A program made the position numbers and the translations under genes. Shown in pieces: positions 25,402-33,882 of a stretch of 64,000 bases of DNA (position 1 is the first letter of the stretch; each line of letters begins with the position of its first letter). The notes beneath the pieces are model-generated. The model did not search any database, was not told the origin of the DNA, and worked only from the letters and a program-made list of their open reading frames with translations. Source of the DNA: Neobacillus rhizosphaerae (lineage in GTDB: Bacteria > Bacillota > Bacilli > Bacillales > Cytobacillaceae); the NCBI RefSeq assembly GCF_937468385.1, contig NZ_CALBWS010000022.1, positions 30,311 through 94,310 of the forward strand. The letters run 5' to 3'.

Positions 25402-26049
25402 CTATTTGTTTTTAAAATAAACTGGATCAGATTTTTCACCCACACGAAATGAAATGAATCCGAATGTAAGGCCATAAAGGAAGGTAATAAGAAACATGGA
25501 GCCAATCATATCTAAAATAACATGTTGCTTGACAAAAAGAGTGGAAATGATAATTAAGGTCCCAAAAATATGGATACAAAAATTTGTAACAAGATGTTTA
25601 TTTTTAATATGAATGGATGCCAGCATGATCGCAAAGGTCGTAAGCACATGAATACTTGGAAAACAGTTGACTGGGCGGTCGTTCAGATAAATCCACTGAA
25701 CAAGTCCAGTTAAGAAATTGTTACCGGTAAGTGCTGGCCTTGGAACGGTAGTCTGAAAAAAGAAGTAAATAACAAAGCAAATTAGCTCGGCTATCACGAT
25801 TAAAAATAATGTTTTCATATATACCTTAGTATCCTTAAAACAAAAATATACTAAATAAACAAACAAATAAGCATACCAAAGGATATACGGAATGATAAAA
25901 ATCGACAAAAAAGGAATCATATGATCGATTGAAGATGTAATATCAACAGCGTTATCTGAACGATTATTTAACAGCTCATAGATTTTACCCAGAGGCGGAA
26001 GCACCAACAAAAGTAATAAGTAGGGAGCCTTTTTTAATAGATTTTTCAC
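25402..26049 (-). CDS. PAP2-family membrane phosphatase
   Basis: About 215 residues and six membrane segments. The phosphatase signature is split in the usual way: PRPALTGN (motif 1 region), RPVNCFPSIHV (motif 2, SxH) and KQHVILDMIGS (motif 3, with catalytic His and Asp). Such proteins dephosphorylate lipids such as phosphatidic acid, PGP or undecaprenyl pyrophosphate. GTG 26049 is chosen because GGGAGGG lies six bases upstream; the longer ATG frame includes the ribosome site. Lipid substrate unknown. Confidence 0.85.
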   Translation of the reverse strand: MKNLLKKAPYLLLLLVLPPLGKIYELLNNRSDNAVDITSSIDHMIPFLSIFIIPYILWYAYLFVYLVYFCFKDTKVYMKTLFLIVIAELICFVIYFFFQTTVPRPALTGNNFLTGLVQWIYLNDRPVNCFPSIHVLTTFAIMLASIHIKNKHLVTNFCIHIFGTLIIISTLFVKQHVILDMIGSMFLITFLYGLTFGFISFRVGEKSDPVYFKNK

Positions 26050-26200
26050 ATGTGTCCCTCCCTTTTTCAAAAACAAAAAAACCTATATTGACAGTTTACT
26101 AGATGAAAAGAATGTCGAACCTGTTTCATAATACCATAAATACCTTGAGAATACATAAATTTCCCAAAGTTTTTGATTGTCAAAAGTGGTGTCACAATTG

Positions 26201-26257
26201 TGGTGTCAGGCACCGCTCGTGGACAGTGTGCCCAAATTGTCCACGAGCGGTGGACAT
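26201..26257. repeat. composite palindromic intergenic element
   Basis: The palindrome GGTGTCAGGCACC (26202-26214) is fused to a perfect 13-bp inverted repeat, CCGCTCGTGGACA (26213-26225) and TGTCCACGAGCGG (26238-26250). The same layout, GGTGTCAGGCACC then GTGGACA, recurs at 27530-27573. A short open frame here is a by-product of the repeat. Confidence 0.75.
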
Positions 26258-26272
26258 ATGGGGCAAAGTTAG

Positions 26273-26316
26273 GGGCCGAATCTAAGTTTTTTTTAACTTT
26301 TGATTCAGCCCTTTTT
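26273..26316. terminator. terminator downstream of the palindromic element
   Basis: Stem GGGCCGAATC / GATTCAGCCC followed by TTTTT on the plus strand. It lies past the stop of the minus-strand nitronate monooxygenase and may serve that gene weakly. Confidence 0.5.
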
Positions 26317-26357
26317 CTTTTATACTAAATATCCTTTACGTTTTGTTGGAATTAGTT

Positions 26358-27431
26358 TTAAAGTTTTACTCGCAACGTTTCGGCCTCTGTAACAATTCTT
26401 TTCACAAGTTCACGGGCAGGTAGTTTTTTCGCTATTCTTGGGCTTTGGCCTGACCAAAGTGACATGTATTCAGGTATTCCTATTGCTGCCGAGGCTTTCC
26501 TTATAGCTTTTGTCAGTTCATTTTGCAACGGATAAACAGGGAGTTCTTCTTCATATCGTCTCATTTCTGTAATAAAGCGATTATTTATGCCCCTGGCCAT
26601 TTTTCCTGAAAAAGCCTTTGTTAATACCACCTGGTTTTCGGATGCTTTTATGATGGCGTTTTTATGAAGGATGTTTGCCCCACTTTCTTCACATACAAGG
26701 AAGGCGGTCCCCATCTGTACCCCAGTAGCTCCAAGGCATTTTGCGGCGATAATTCCTCTTCCGTCCATTATTCCCCCTGCAGCAATTTTCGGTATTCGAA
26801 TAGCATCGGCAACTTGAGGAATAAGAGACATCAAACCAATTAGAGATTGTTTTTCTTCTCCTTGGAAAGTACCTCGATGGCCTCCTGCTTCTGACCCCTG
26901 GACAACGACAGCATCCATTCCGGCATTTTCATTCATGATTGCTTCCTGAACCGTGGTGGCGGTGCCAATTAAAACAATCGAATTCTCTTTTAATCTTGCA
27001 ATCACTTCTGGTGACGGCAGACCAAACGTAAATGAACAAATTGGAACTTTTTCTTCTACTACTATACTCAGCTGTTCATGGAAGGTGCTTAAATCCCCTT
27101 CATAAGTTGGGAGGATTGGCTCTTCTTTAACAACTAATTCTTCCTTAAACGGTTGTATAATTGCTTTAGTTAAATTTAGTTTCTCTGAGTCAACTCTAAA
27201 TTCTGAAGGAATAAATAAATTAATTCCAAATGGATAATCTGTTAACCGTCGTACTTCGCTAATTTGTTTTCTAAGCTGGCTTGGACTCATATAGCCGGCG
27301 CCAATCATACCGAGTCCTCCTGAATTTGAAACGGCTGCTACTAATTCAGGCGATGTAATCCCTCCCGCCATGGGAGCTTGGATGATTGGATATTTTATTT
27401 TTAATTCTCTTGTTAACTCATTTTCCCACAT
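26358..27431 (-). CDS. nitronate monooxygenase (second paralogue)
   Basis: About 357 residues of the FMN-dependent 2-nitropropane dioxygenase family. Seen are YPIIQAPMAGGITSPELVAA, SGGLGMIGAGYMSP, PFGINLFIP, VVQGSEAGGHRGTF and IAAGGIMDGRGIIAAKCLGA then TGVQMGTAF. This is closer to class I enzymes than the paralogue at 12.8 kb. ATG 27431 has AAGGGTGG upstream. It probably detoxifies nitronates; it could also be a FabK-like reductase, but the bulky N-terminus favours the former. Confidence 0.88.
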   Translation of the reverse strand: MWENELTRELKIKYPIIQAPMAGGITSPELVAAVSNSGGLGMIGAGYMSPSQLRKQISEVRRLTDYPFGINLFIPSEFRVDSEKLNLTKAIIQPFKEELVVKEEPILPTYEGDLSTFHEQLSIVVEEKVPICSFTFGLPSPEVIARLKENSIVLIGTATTVQEAIMNENAGMDAVVVQGSEAGGHRGTFQGEEKQSLIGLMSLIPQVADAIRIPKIAAGGIMDGRGIIAAKCLGATGVQMGTAFLVCEESGANILHKNAIIKASENQVVLTKAFSGKMARGINNRFITEMRRYEEELPVYPLQNELTKAIRKASAAIGIPEYMSLWSGQSPRIAKKLPARELVKRIVTEAETLRVKL

Positions 27432-27529
27432 ACTCTTCACCACCCTTATTTTTTTATTCTATAATCATCATTAAAAACCTCTTTATTTAGGTTGAGGTTC
27501 CAAATATATATTTGCATTACCTCCGCTGT

Positions 27530-27575
27530 GGTGTCAGGCACCATCTGTGGACATTTGTCCGCCCTCGGTGGACAC
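27530..27575. repeat. second composite palindromic element
   Basis: GGTGTCAGGCACC followed by ATCTGTGGACATTTGTCC and CGGTGGACA, the same arrangement as at 26201 with a decayed inner stem. Confidence 0.65.
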
Positions 27576-27628
27576 TTCTTCTGGAAGAAAAGAGAAACCA
27601 AATTGGTCTCTCTTTTCTTTTTTGTTGG

Positions 27629-28003
27629 TTATGATCCTGTTTGTTGTCTTCGTGAGAATCTGTGGTATCTTGTGCCCTGGAATACGAGTTCACCGATATC
27701 ACCTTCTGCCAATTGGCCATACTCTCTCCCACCTACACTAAATTCCATCCTGTCACCGCTCTCTACTTGGAATGTTACATGGTACGACGTACTGGCATGA
27801 GAGTCATTTCCACCCCCACTTATTGAAGTCCTTTTCGAAACAACAACCGCATCAACGTTTAAGCGAGGTTGCTTGTTATTACTGCTCCATTCCCTAATTC
27901 CTCTGAAAATGGTAAAAAGAATAATTCCTACAACCAAAATAAAAAATATCGGAAAAATGGTTTGCATAATTGAAAACATATCAAATCCTTGGTCAAAATC
28001 CAT
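27629..28003 (-). CDS. DUF2500 membrane protein
   Basis: The 124 residues have one N-terminal membrane segment (IFPIFFILVVGIILFTIF) and a C-terminal beta domain with VDAVVVSKRTS, STSYHVTFQVESGDRMEFSV and GELVFQGTRYHRF, the DUF2500 pattern. ATG 28003 follows AAGGGGGAAGACTTG. Function of the family is unknown; the globular part probably faces outward or inward depending on topology, which cannot be told. Confidence 0.78.
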   Translation of the reverse strand: MDFDQGFDMFSIMQTIFPIFFILVVGIILFTIFRGIREWSSNNKQPRLNVDAVVVSKRTSISGGGNDSHASTSYHVTFQVESGDRMEFSVGGREYGQLAEGDIGELVFQGTRYHRFSRRQQTGS

Positions 28004-28233
28004 CAAGTCTTCCCCCTTGGTCCAAATGAAAATGGTTTCGAATATCACTTGGTTTCATAATTTTTGATTTAAGTTAGATAGTCCATATCTCAAATATACC
28101 GATTGATTCCAAACCCAACAAGATTTTTTTGCAGAAAATAACATTAATGGAAGCAACCAAAGGGTACACGCAATGAAAATATGCTAAGCTTAAACCATAC
28201 GTAAATAGTAAAAACTTTAAGATGGTGAAATAA

Positions 28234-28626
28234 ATGGAACGAATTATCTTATTTGATGGTGTCTGCAACCTTTGTAACAGTAGCGTACAATTTATCATAA
28301 AAAGAGACACAAAGGGCAATTTTAAATTTGCCTCCCTTCAAGGAGCCACCGGTCAAAAACTACTTGAAAAATATGGATTGAATACTGACATCAACAGCTT
28401 TGTTTTTATAGAAAATGAAAGAATATTTGTTAAATCAACTGGAGCGCTGCGCGTCTGCTGGAATTTAAATGGGTCTTGGAAAATGCTTTCAGCCTTCCTT
28501 GTCTTACCCCGATTCATTCGCGACTTCTTTTACGAAATCATCGCCAAAAACCGTTATAAATGGTTTGGGAAAAAAGAAAGCTGCATGCTCCCTTTACCGG
28601 AATGGAAAAATAGATTTTTAGATTAA
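28234..28626 (+). CDS. thiol-disulfide oxidoreductase DCC family protein (YuxK-like, DUF393)
   Basis: The 130-residue product carries the DCC signature DGVCNLCNSSVQFI near residue 7-20 and FKFASLQGATGQKLL, with a C-terminal YKWFGKKESCMLP. The CxxC pair implies a thioredoxin-like redox activity. It is followed 15 bases later by a truncated epimerase, a pairing common in bacilli, so the intact operon was probably DCC plus TIGR01777 epimerase. Confidence 0.85.
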   Translation: MERIILFDGVCNLCNSSVQFIIKRDTKGNFKFASLQGATGQKLLEKYGLNTDINSFVFIENERIFVKSTGALRVCWNLNGSWKMLSAFLVLPRFIRDFFYEIIAKNRYKWFGKKESCMLPLPEWKNRFLD

Positions 28627-28641
28627 AGGAGACAGGAACAT

Positions 28642-28803
28642 ATGAATAGAAAAATTGTCTTAGCTGCTGGAACAGGATTCTTAGGTCAATCCTTAGCTCA
28701 TTTCCTCGAAAGTAAAGGTTATCAAGGAATTGAAATATTTATTATAAACAGAAAGCTTGGATCGTGCCTAACACCAAAACCAACTAATATTTCATTCCAT
28801 TAG
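28642..28803 (+). pseudogene. truncated NAD-dependent epimerase (TIGR01777-like)
   Basis: Only 53 codons remain: MNRKIVLAAGTGFLGQSLAH with a Rossmann GxGxxG-like motif, then a stop where about 300 residues are expected. AAAGGAG precedes the ATG. The sequence after IINRK no longer looks like the family, so a deletion up to the next gene probably removed the body. Confidence 0.65.
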
Positions 28804-28846
28804 GCATACATTTTATTAAAACTGGTTTTTCAGCTGGAGGTGCAAA

Positions 28847-30037
28847 ATGGAGATTGTTGTTAGGCAAGGAGATTCTTTATGGAACTACAGCCAGTTGTTT
28901 AAAATAAATTTGCAACTCATTAATGATTCCAATCCGTCTATACAGCCAAAAAGTCTTTCAGTTGGCCAGCGAATTCAAATCCCAGGCTTTGTTACCCAAG
29001 AATATCAGATTCGTAACGGGGACACATTATGGAGTATTGCCCAAAGCCGACATCTCCCTCTTGAAACAATCTATCTGGTGAATCCTGGAATTAACCCGAA
29101 TAATCTCAAAATAAATCAAATCATAAAAGTTCCATTGCGGATAAAATGGAGATTAGTGGATGGCGGGCAACCATACGATTATGCTAAATTGATAAATGAT
29201 ATCACGCGATTACAAGCTGTGTACCCCTTTCTGCAGGTCCCATCCATCGGAAATACAGTTCTCGGAAAAAATATTCCAGAAATTCTCATTGGCAACGGAA
29301 GGAAAAGAGTTCATTATAACGGTTCGTTTCATGCCAACGAATGGATTACCACACTTATCATCATGATCTTTTTAAACGATTATTTATTATCTCTTACTAA
29401 TGACAATATAATTCGGGGACTATCTACCTCCAGTTTTTACGACCAAACCACTTTATCGATTGTTCCAATGGTGAATCCAGATGGAGTTGATCTCGTTTTA
29501 CATGGGCCACCAAAAAGTGAAATCTGGAGGAATAGAGTAACGGAATACAATAAGGGCAGCACAGACTTTACGGGGTGGAAAGCTAATATTCGAGGGGTAG
29601 ACCTTAATGATCAATTTCCAGCCAGATGGGAGTTAGAGAAATCAAGAAATCCTAATCAGCCTGGACCAAGGGATTATGGAGGGGAAAAACCGTTATCTGA
29701 GCCTGAGGTAATCGCAATGGCAGACCTAACGAGAAAGAGGGATTTTGCTCGCGTACTTGCATTTCATACTCAAGGTGAAGTCATCTATTGGGGATTTGAA
29801 AATCTCGAACCACTTGAGTCAACGTTATTCGTGAAAGAATTTAGTAGAGTCAGTAGTTATGAACCTGTCAAAACGATCGAAAGCTATGCCGGTTATAAGG
29901 ACTGGTTTATTCAGGATTGGCGGCGGCCAGGCTTCACGGTGGAACTTGGTCATGGAATTAATCCACTGCCACTATCACAGTTTGATAAAATCTACCAAAA
30001 TACGCTAGGTATTTTCTTAGCGGGACTTTATTTATAA
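28847..30037 (+). CDS. LysM-carboxypeptidase, gamma-D-glutamyl-diamino acid endopeptidase I type (YqgT-like)
   Basis: The 396 residues comprise two LysM repeats (about 1-45 and 49-95, with RQGDSLWNYSQLF and RNGDTLWSIAQSR) and an M14 zinc carboxypeptidase domain: zinc ligands in GSFHANEW, later FHTQGEV, and the catalytic Glu in VELGHG. This is the layout of Lysinibacillus endopeptidase I and B. subtilis YqgT, which cleave the D-Glu-diaminopimelate bond of peptidoglycan, often in the sporulating mother cell. There is no signal peptide, which fits a mother-cell or coat role. Confidence 0.9.
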   Translation: MEIVVRQGDSLWNYSQLFKINLQLINDSNPSIQPKSLSVGQRIQIPGFVTQEYQIRNGDTLWSIAQSRHLPLETIYLVNPGINPNNLKINQIIKVPLRIKWRLVDGGQPYDYAKLINDITRLQAVYPFLQVPSIGNTVLGKNIPEILIGNGRKRVHYNGSFHANEWITTLIIMIFLNDYLLSLTNDNIIRGLSTSSFYDQTTLSIVPMVNPDGVDLVLHGPPKSEIWRNRVTEYNKGSTDFTGWKANIRGVDLNDQFPARWELEKSRNPNQPGPRDYGGEKPLSEPEVIAMADLTRKRDFARVLAFHTQGEVIYWGFENLEPLESTLFVKEFSRVSSYEPVKTIESYAGYKDWFIQDWRRPGFTVELGHGINPLPLSQFDKIYQNTLGIFLAGLYL

Positions 30038-30453
30038 AAAGTTTTTTATATTGAAAATGGAGCTTGGAAAAATCCTCCGGGTTCCTTTCCCTATCGCAAA
30101 ACTTGAAATTGTAACCGAACTTGCAACGTATTTTGCTTCTTTTTTTGTAATTAAAACAAATGGCTCAATTAGTATACTGAGCCATTTGTTTTATTTATTT
30201 TCAGTAGCTTATTCAACTCACCTTTAAGTTGAATAAAAATTAATTTTTATTATCCCACTTTAAGTTTTCCTTCCAAACTAACCATTCAGATTTAATTTGT
30301 TTCGATAAAACCATGAAACGTTTAAGACATTTTATCCCGCTTATTCCAGCATGCCTCTTAGTTTAATAAGCAATTACCTTTTCCCCCCTATCTCTAAATC
30401 ATGTTATGATAGATTACAAGTTAGATTTTGACACCGTCTAGAATGTGAGGTTC
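30038..30453. other. intergenic region with palindromic repeats
   Basis: Beyond the terminator at 30153-30192 the region holds an inverted repeat TTATTCAACT / AAGTTGAATAA (about 30208-30236) and GCCTCTTAGTTTAATAAG near 30353-30370, members of a short family also seen at 32.4 and 33.3 kb. No coding remnant recognised. Confidence 0.45.
30153..30192 (+). terminator. terminator of the LysM-carboxypeptidase gene
   Basis: Perfect 15-bp stem AAAACAAATGGCTCA / TGAGCCATTTGTTTT followed by ATTTATTT. Confidence 0.85.
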
Positions 30454-31602
30454 ATGATGATTACAAATACAAAAGAATTGAAATCCCAACTGAATAAGAT
30501 AATTAGTGACCCCGATTTTTTACGATTACAGGAATCCTTTGAAAAAGAAAGTTTGTTTCAATTATTAGGTTTTGGACACCGCGAAACAATGCATAGCGCA
30601 TTTATTAGTTGGCTACTCTCTCCTATTTCGTCGTTAAATTTAGGCTCATTCCCACTAAAGCGTTTTCTCTACTATATTTGTGAGGAGAACGTTTCGAATG
30701 TGAAAACAACTATTGATTTTGATTTGATTGAATCGGATGCACTTGAGTTAGAAAAAATGGAGGTCGCTACTGAAGTAACAGCCTCTGCCGTTGATCCAGA
30801 TACAAATACGAAATTAAATGCCCGATTTGATTTATATTTAACGAACGACTTTGTAAGAATTATTGTGGAAAATAAAGTATTATCACGTGAAAATAAAGAC
30901 CAAACCGAAACATATACAAAAATTTTAAACAATTTGGATGACTCGTATACATATGATTTAAAGGTATTTTTATCTCCTGATACTACGGTAAAACCAAAAT
31001 GTCCTGAGTTTATTCAAGTCGACTATCAAGGACTTTATGATTTTGTCATTGTGCCTTGCTTAAACCATCCAAAAATTTCAATTGCGAATAAAAACCTTTT
31101 AGAACAATATGTCCATAACTTACGCATGGTATATAAAGGAGTGAATAAACCCATGGCAAAAGTAAACGATGAATTATGTATCGCCATATACAATAAATAT
31201 AAGGATGTATTAGATGAAATCTTTGACGCCGTAAAAAATGAGACACCTGAAAAACGAAAAGTCAAAACCTCTTCTACCGTTCGTCCATCGAGAATACCTT
31301 GGAATGAAATCTATGCTCGTCTAAATGAAAACGAGAAATATTTAGAGTCTACTTATGGAAACACCATTACAAAAGCAGAAATCGATCTAACAAGCGGTCA
31401 TATACTTTTCCAAGGCAAAGAATATAGCAGCCTTTCAAGTGCTGCGATTGCGGCGATTAATTCCATCAGAGGTGAAAACCACGCAGACCGTTACAACGGA
31501 TTTGAATTCTGGAGCATCGTCTATCCAAATGGTGAAAAGAAAAAACTATCTGAAGTACGTGCTGACATCGAATTAGCCCTCGTACAAGATGAGGAAGATT
31601 AA
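30454..31602 (+). CDS. PD-(D/E)XK nuclease with C-terminal RAMA-like domain
   Basis: The 382 residues start with a PD-(D/E)XK_4 type nuclease: HSAFISWLLSP (about 47-57) and the active-site pattern RFDLYL (Asp about 126) with IIVENKV (Glu 139, Lys 141). A variable middle is followed by a C-terminal stretch (about 315-375) with SGHILFQGKEYSSLSSAAIA, YNGFEFW and KKLSEVR, which matches the RAMA domain found on restriction and modification-linked proteins. No methylase or second defence gene is adjacent. ATG 30454 follows GAGG. A DNA-modification-sensing defence nuclease is plausible but inferred. Confidence 0.75.
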   Translation: MMITNTKELKSQLNKIISDPDFLRLQESFEKESLFQLLGFGHRETMHSAFISWLLSPISSLNLGSFPLKRFLYYICEENVSNVKTTIDFDLIESDALELEKMEVATEVTASAVDPDTNTKLNARFDLYLTNDFVRIIVENKVLSRENKDQTETYTKILNNLDDSYTYDLKVFLSPDTTVKPKCPEFIQVDYQGLYDFVIVPCLNHPKISIANKNLLEQYVHNLRMVYKGVNKPMAKVNDELCIAIYNKYKDVLDEIFDAVKNETPEKRKVKTSSTVRPSRIPWNEIYARLNENEKYLESTYGNTITKAEIDLTSGHILFQGKEYSSLSSAAIAAINSIRGENHADRYNGFEFWSIVYPNGEKKKLSEVRADIELALVQDEED

Positions 31603-31644
31603 AAAAGAAGATTAGTTTCGAATAAATGCCTTTCAAGTAATAGT

Positions 31645-31680
31645 AACGCTCAGAAATGACCATTTTCTGAGCGTTTTTTA
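31645..31680 (+). terminator. terminator of the nuclease gene
   Basis: Perfect stem AACGCTCAGAAA / TTTCTGAGCGTT followed by TTTTATT. Confidence 0.85.
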
Positions 31681-31797
31681 TTAAATATGAAATTTAGGTT
31701 GAAGGCACCTATTAAGATGCTTTTTTAGTTTTTTGACCACTTGACTTATTAAAAAATGATATATATTTTAGTTTGTGTAAATATTCCGAAAATATGT

Positions 31798-31823
31798 AAA
31801 AAAGCTTACTCAAAGAGTAAGCT
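31798..31823 (-). terminator. terminator of cwlJ
   Basis: Minus-strand stem GAGCTTACTC / GAGTAAGCTTTTTT, overlapping the end of cwlJ. Confidence 0.75.
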
Positions 31824-32266
31824 CAACTTCCTTTATAAACACTATCACATGTTCCAGCTTTTGGTTCATAATAACAATGATTTTTATATTGACCAGATTG
31901 AGGTTGATCGTACCATGTTGGAGGGCATGGCGCATATGGATTAAAATACCAAAGGGCATATTTCCCTGGGTGTTCTCTCCAATAATCCAAATTCTGTTTT
32001 GCTAATCTTTTTTCAGCAGTTCTCGCTCTTTGATAAAATACATTACCTTTTTGAACAGCTTCAAAAGAAAAATTTCCTCCTTGTACTTGATAAATGACAT
32101 GTGGAATTGCTCTTAAATTTAAAAAGTCTAAACAATTTGCTTTAAGACGATTAACAATTACATTTCCAACATATAACATTCCTTGTTTTCCTTCACCTTC
32201 CGCTTCTGCTCTCATCATCCTTGCCATTAAGTCAACGTCTGAACTTCGGTAATTTACTCTTGGCAT
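31823..32266 (-). CDS. cwlJ: spore cortex-lytic enzyme CwlJ-like hydrolase
   Basis: The 147-residue protein has the SleB/CwlJ (hydrolase_2) domain throughout: LMARMMRAEAEGEGKQGMLY with the catalytic Glu, VGNVIVNRL, QGGNFSF and a C-terminal ALWYFNPYAPCPP. No signal peptide or binding domain is present, as in CwlJ (142 residues in B. subtilis), which is deposited in the coat and degrades cortex during germination. The usual partner gerQ is not adjacent. AATTACCGAAG-type start context; GGGGGTGAAAAA precedes the ATG. Confidence 0.9.
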   Translation of the reverse strand: MPRVNYRSSDVDLMARMMRAEAEGEGKQGMLYVGNVIVNRLKANCLDFLNLRAIPHVIYQVQGGNFSFEAVQKGNVFYQRARTAEKRLAKQNLDYWREHPGKYALWYFNPYAPCPPTWYDQPQSGQYKNHCYYEPKAGTCDSVYKGS

Positions 32267-32532
32267 TTTTTCACCCCCAAAATATAGTATGAAAAAAAGC
32301 CTACATTGATGTCGCTGTTTATAAAATAAGAATGCTTAGTTTTTAAAGCTTACATTTTTAACGTAAGATGAAAACTATGGCATTCTTTTTTATACCTTTA
32401 TTCAACTAACTTCCTGTTAGTGGAAAATAAGAAAAAAAGCATTACTATTGTTCCAGTAATGCACCTTTTAGTTCAATAAGAATTCAGGAATTAATATATT
32501 TTAAATAATGTAGTTATCATATTCGTTGGGAA

Positions 32533-33123
32533 TTAAAATATTTCCCTTAATTCATCATCTGATAATTGCTTATTAGTTTTATCATAATAAAAAATTTTAG
32601 GGCGTTGAAGTATATCGTCTGGTATGTTTTTGTAATTATAAAAAAATTCGTCTTTTGATACATTAATAGGATAACTATATGTCATTGTGTAATCGACTTT
32701 AACATCAATATGGTCAATCATTAGTTCAGGGTTTTTACCCATTACAAGGAAATAGCGACCTTTATTGGTTTTTATATCTTCAAAAGTATACGCATTAAGA
32801 TCACCATAGCTTGCCTGTTTAATCCTTAATTTATTATTCCGACCTTTAACCAATTGAGCATTACCTATTACTTTGTTCTCCAATTCGAACAAGACCATAT
32901 ATGAACTAGAACTACCTAACTTTTTAATATCAAAAATTTTAGGATTAAGATTGCTACCATCATTACGATTTAGCCAATTCTTTAAATTATATTGAATAGA
33001 ACTTTCGTTAAATCCTATAGAATACTTTCTATTATACTCCTGCTGGTTAATATAATGGCCAAAATAAAGAGCACTGCTAAAGACAAAAACCAATAAAATT
33101 AAATACATTAATTTTTTTCTCAA
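32533..33123 (-). CDS. membrane-anchored extracytoplasmic protein of unknown function
   Basis: About 196 residues: an N-terminal anchor (MYLILLVFVFSSALYFGHYI) and a basic/mixed extracytoplasmic domain with YSIGFNESSIQYNLKNWLNR and KNKRYFLVMGKNPELMIDHI-like segments. TTG 33123 is favoured because GGAGGGG lies seven bases upstream; the longer ATG frame lacks a site. I do not recognise the family. Base composition is AT-richer than the neighbours, suggesting an accessory gene. Confidence 0.65.
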   Translation of the reverse strand: MRKKLMYLILLVFVFSSALYFGHYINQQEYNRKYSIGFNESSIQYNLKNWLNRNDGSNLNPKIFDIKKLGSSSSYMVLFELENKVIGNAQLVKGRNNKLRIKQASYGDLNAYTFEDIKTNKGRYFLVMGKNPELMIDHIDVKVDYTMTYSYPINVSKDEFFYNYKNIPDDILQRPKIFYYDKTNKQLSDDELREIF

Positions 33124-33882
33124 TAAATTTCCCCTCCATTCCTGTTTATCAGTTTTTAATGACTTTAACCAATCACATTCTGGTAATACCAAGTGCTTAA
33201 TTATTTGTAGGATGGAACATAAGCAAAATATCTTACATTTATTCCATTCTATTCCATCCTTATATTCTTCTTTCCTTCTTTAACTCCTGCCTTGTTAGCT
33301 CAATAACAAAAAAAGGATCACCACAGCAATCTTCTACTTAAACTCTAGCGCCTGTTAGCCCAATAATCCAATCACCTAGTAATGAATCCTGATGTGTTAA
33401 GAATTAAGTCAACTGTATCGAAACTTCTATATGTAACAACTGAGATGCGTCTTTCTGAGTCGTTGAATAAACATATATTAAATAAGGATTTAAAGGAGTT
33501 GAAAAAGTTGAAGAAAATAAAAATCTTGTGCTCTAGTTTCATAATTGTTTATTCAGTTTTACTGCTATGTTCATTTCAATAAAAATATGTGAGAATAATT
33601 TAACAGTATAGAGAGGGATTTCCAAATGACAAAAGACAAAAATTTGTACATTAATTTTAGCATAAATATCCAATAGTCCGACATTTCCATACTCAGTTAA
33701 ATGCTTTTGTATCATAATTTACAAGTAAATGAAAAATCCTATCTCCTTTTTCTTGTTTATGAAGGTATTAAAAATAATTACCCTTCCCCTCATCACCGCA
33801 AAATGTGACAATAATAAAGAAAAAATAAACTTTTAACTATGGTGCCCCGTCTAATATTAAGACTAGAAAGGAGTGGCTCATC
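33124..33882. other. gene-poor 760-base region
   Basis: Contains copies of a short repeat (TTGTTAGCTCAATAA near 33288, CTGTTAGCCCAATAA near 33352). A 66-codon frame at 33382-33582 with a C-terminal hydrophobic stretch (KILCSSFIIVYSVLLLCSF) is possible but has no clear ribosome site. Upstream of the sigma gene lies AT-rich sequence without a recognised promoter. Confidence 0.4.

Noticed and set aside
26103..26285. 60-codon frame with CxxC and CPNC, zinc-ribbon-like
   Set aside because: The Cys pattern is produced by the palindromic repeat itself, and no ribosome site or family is evident.
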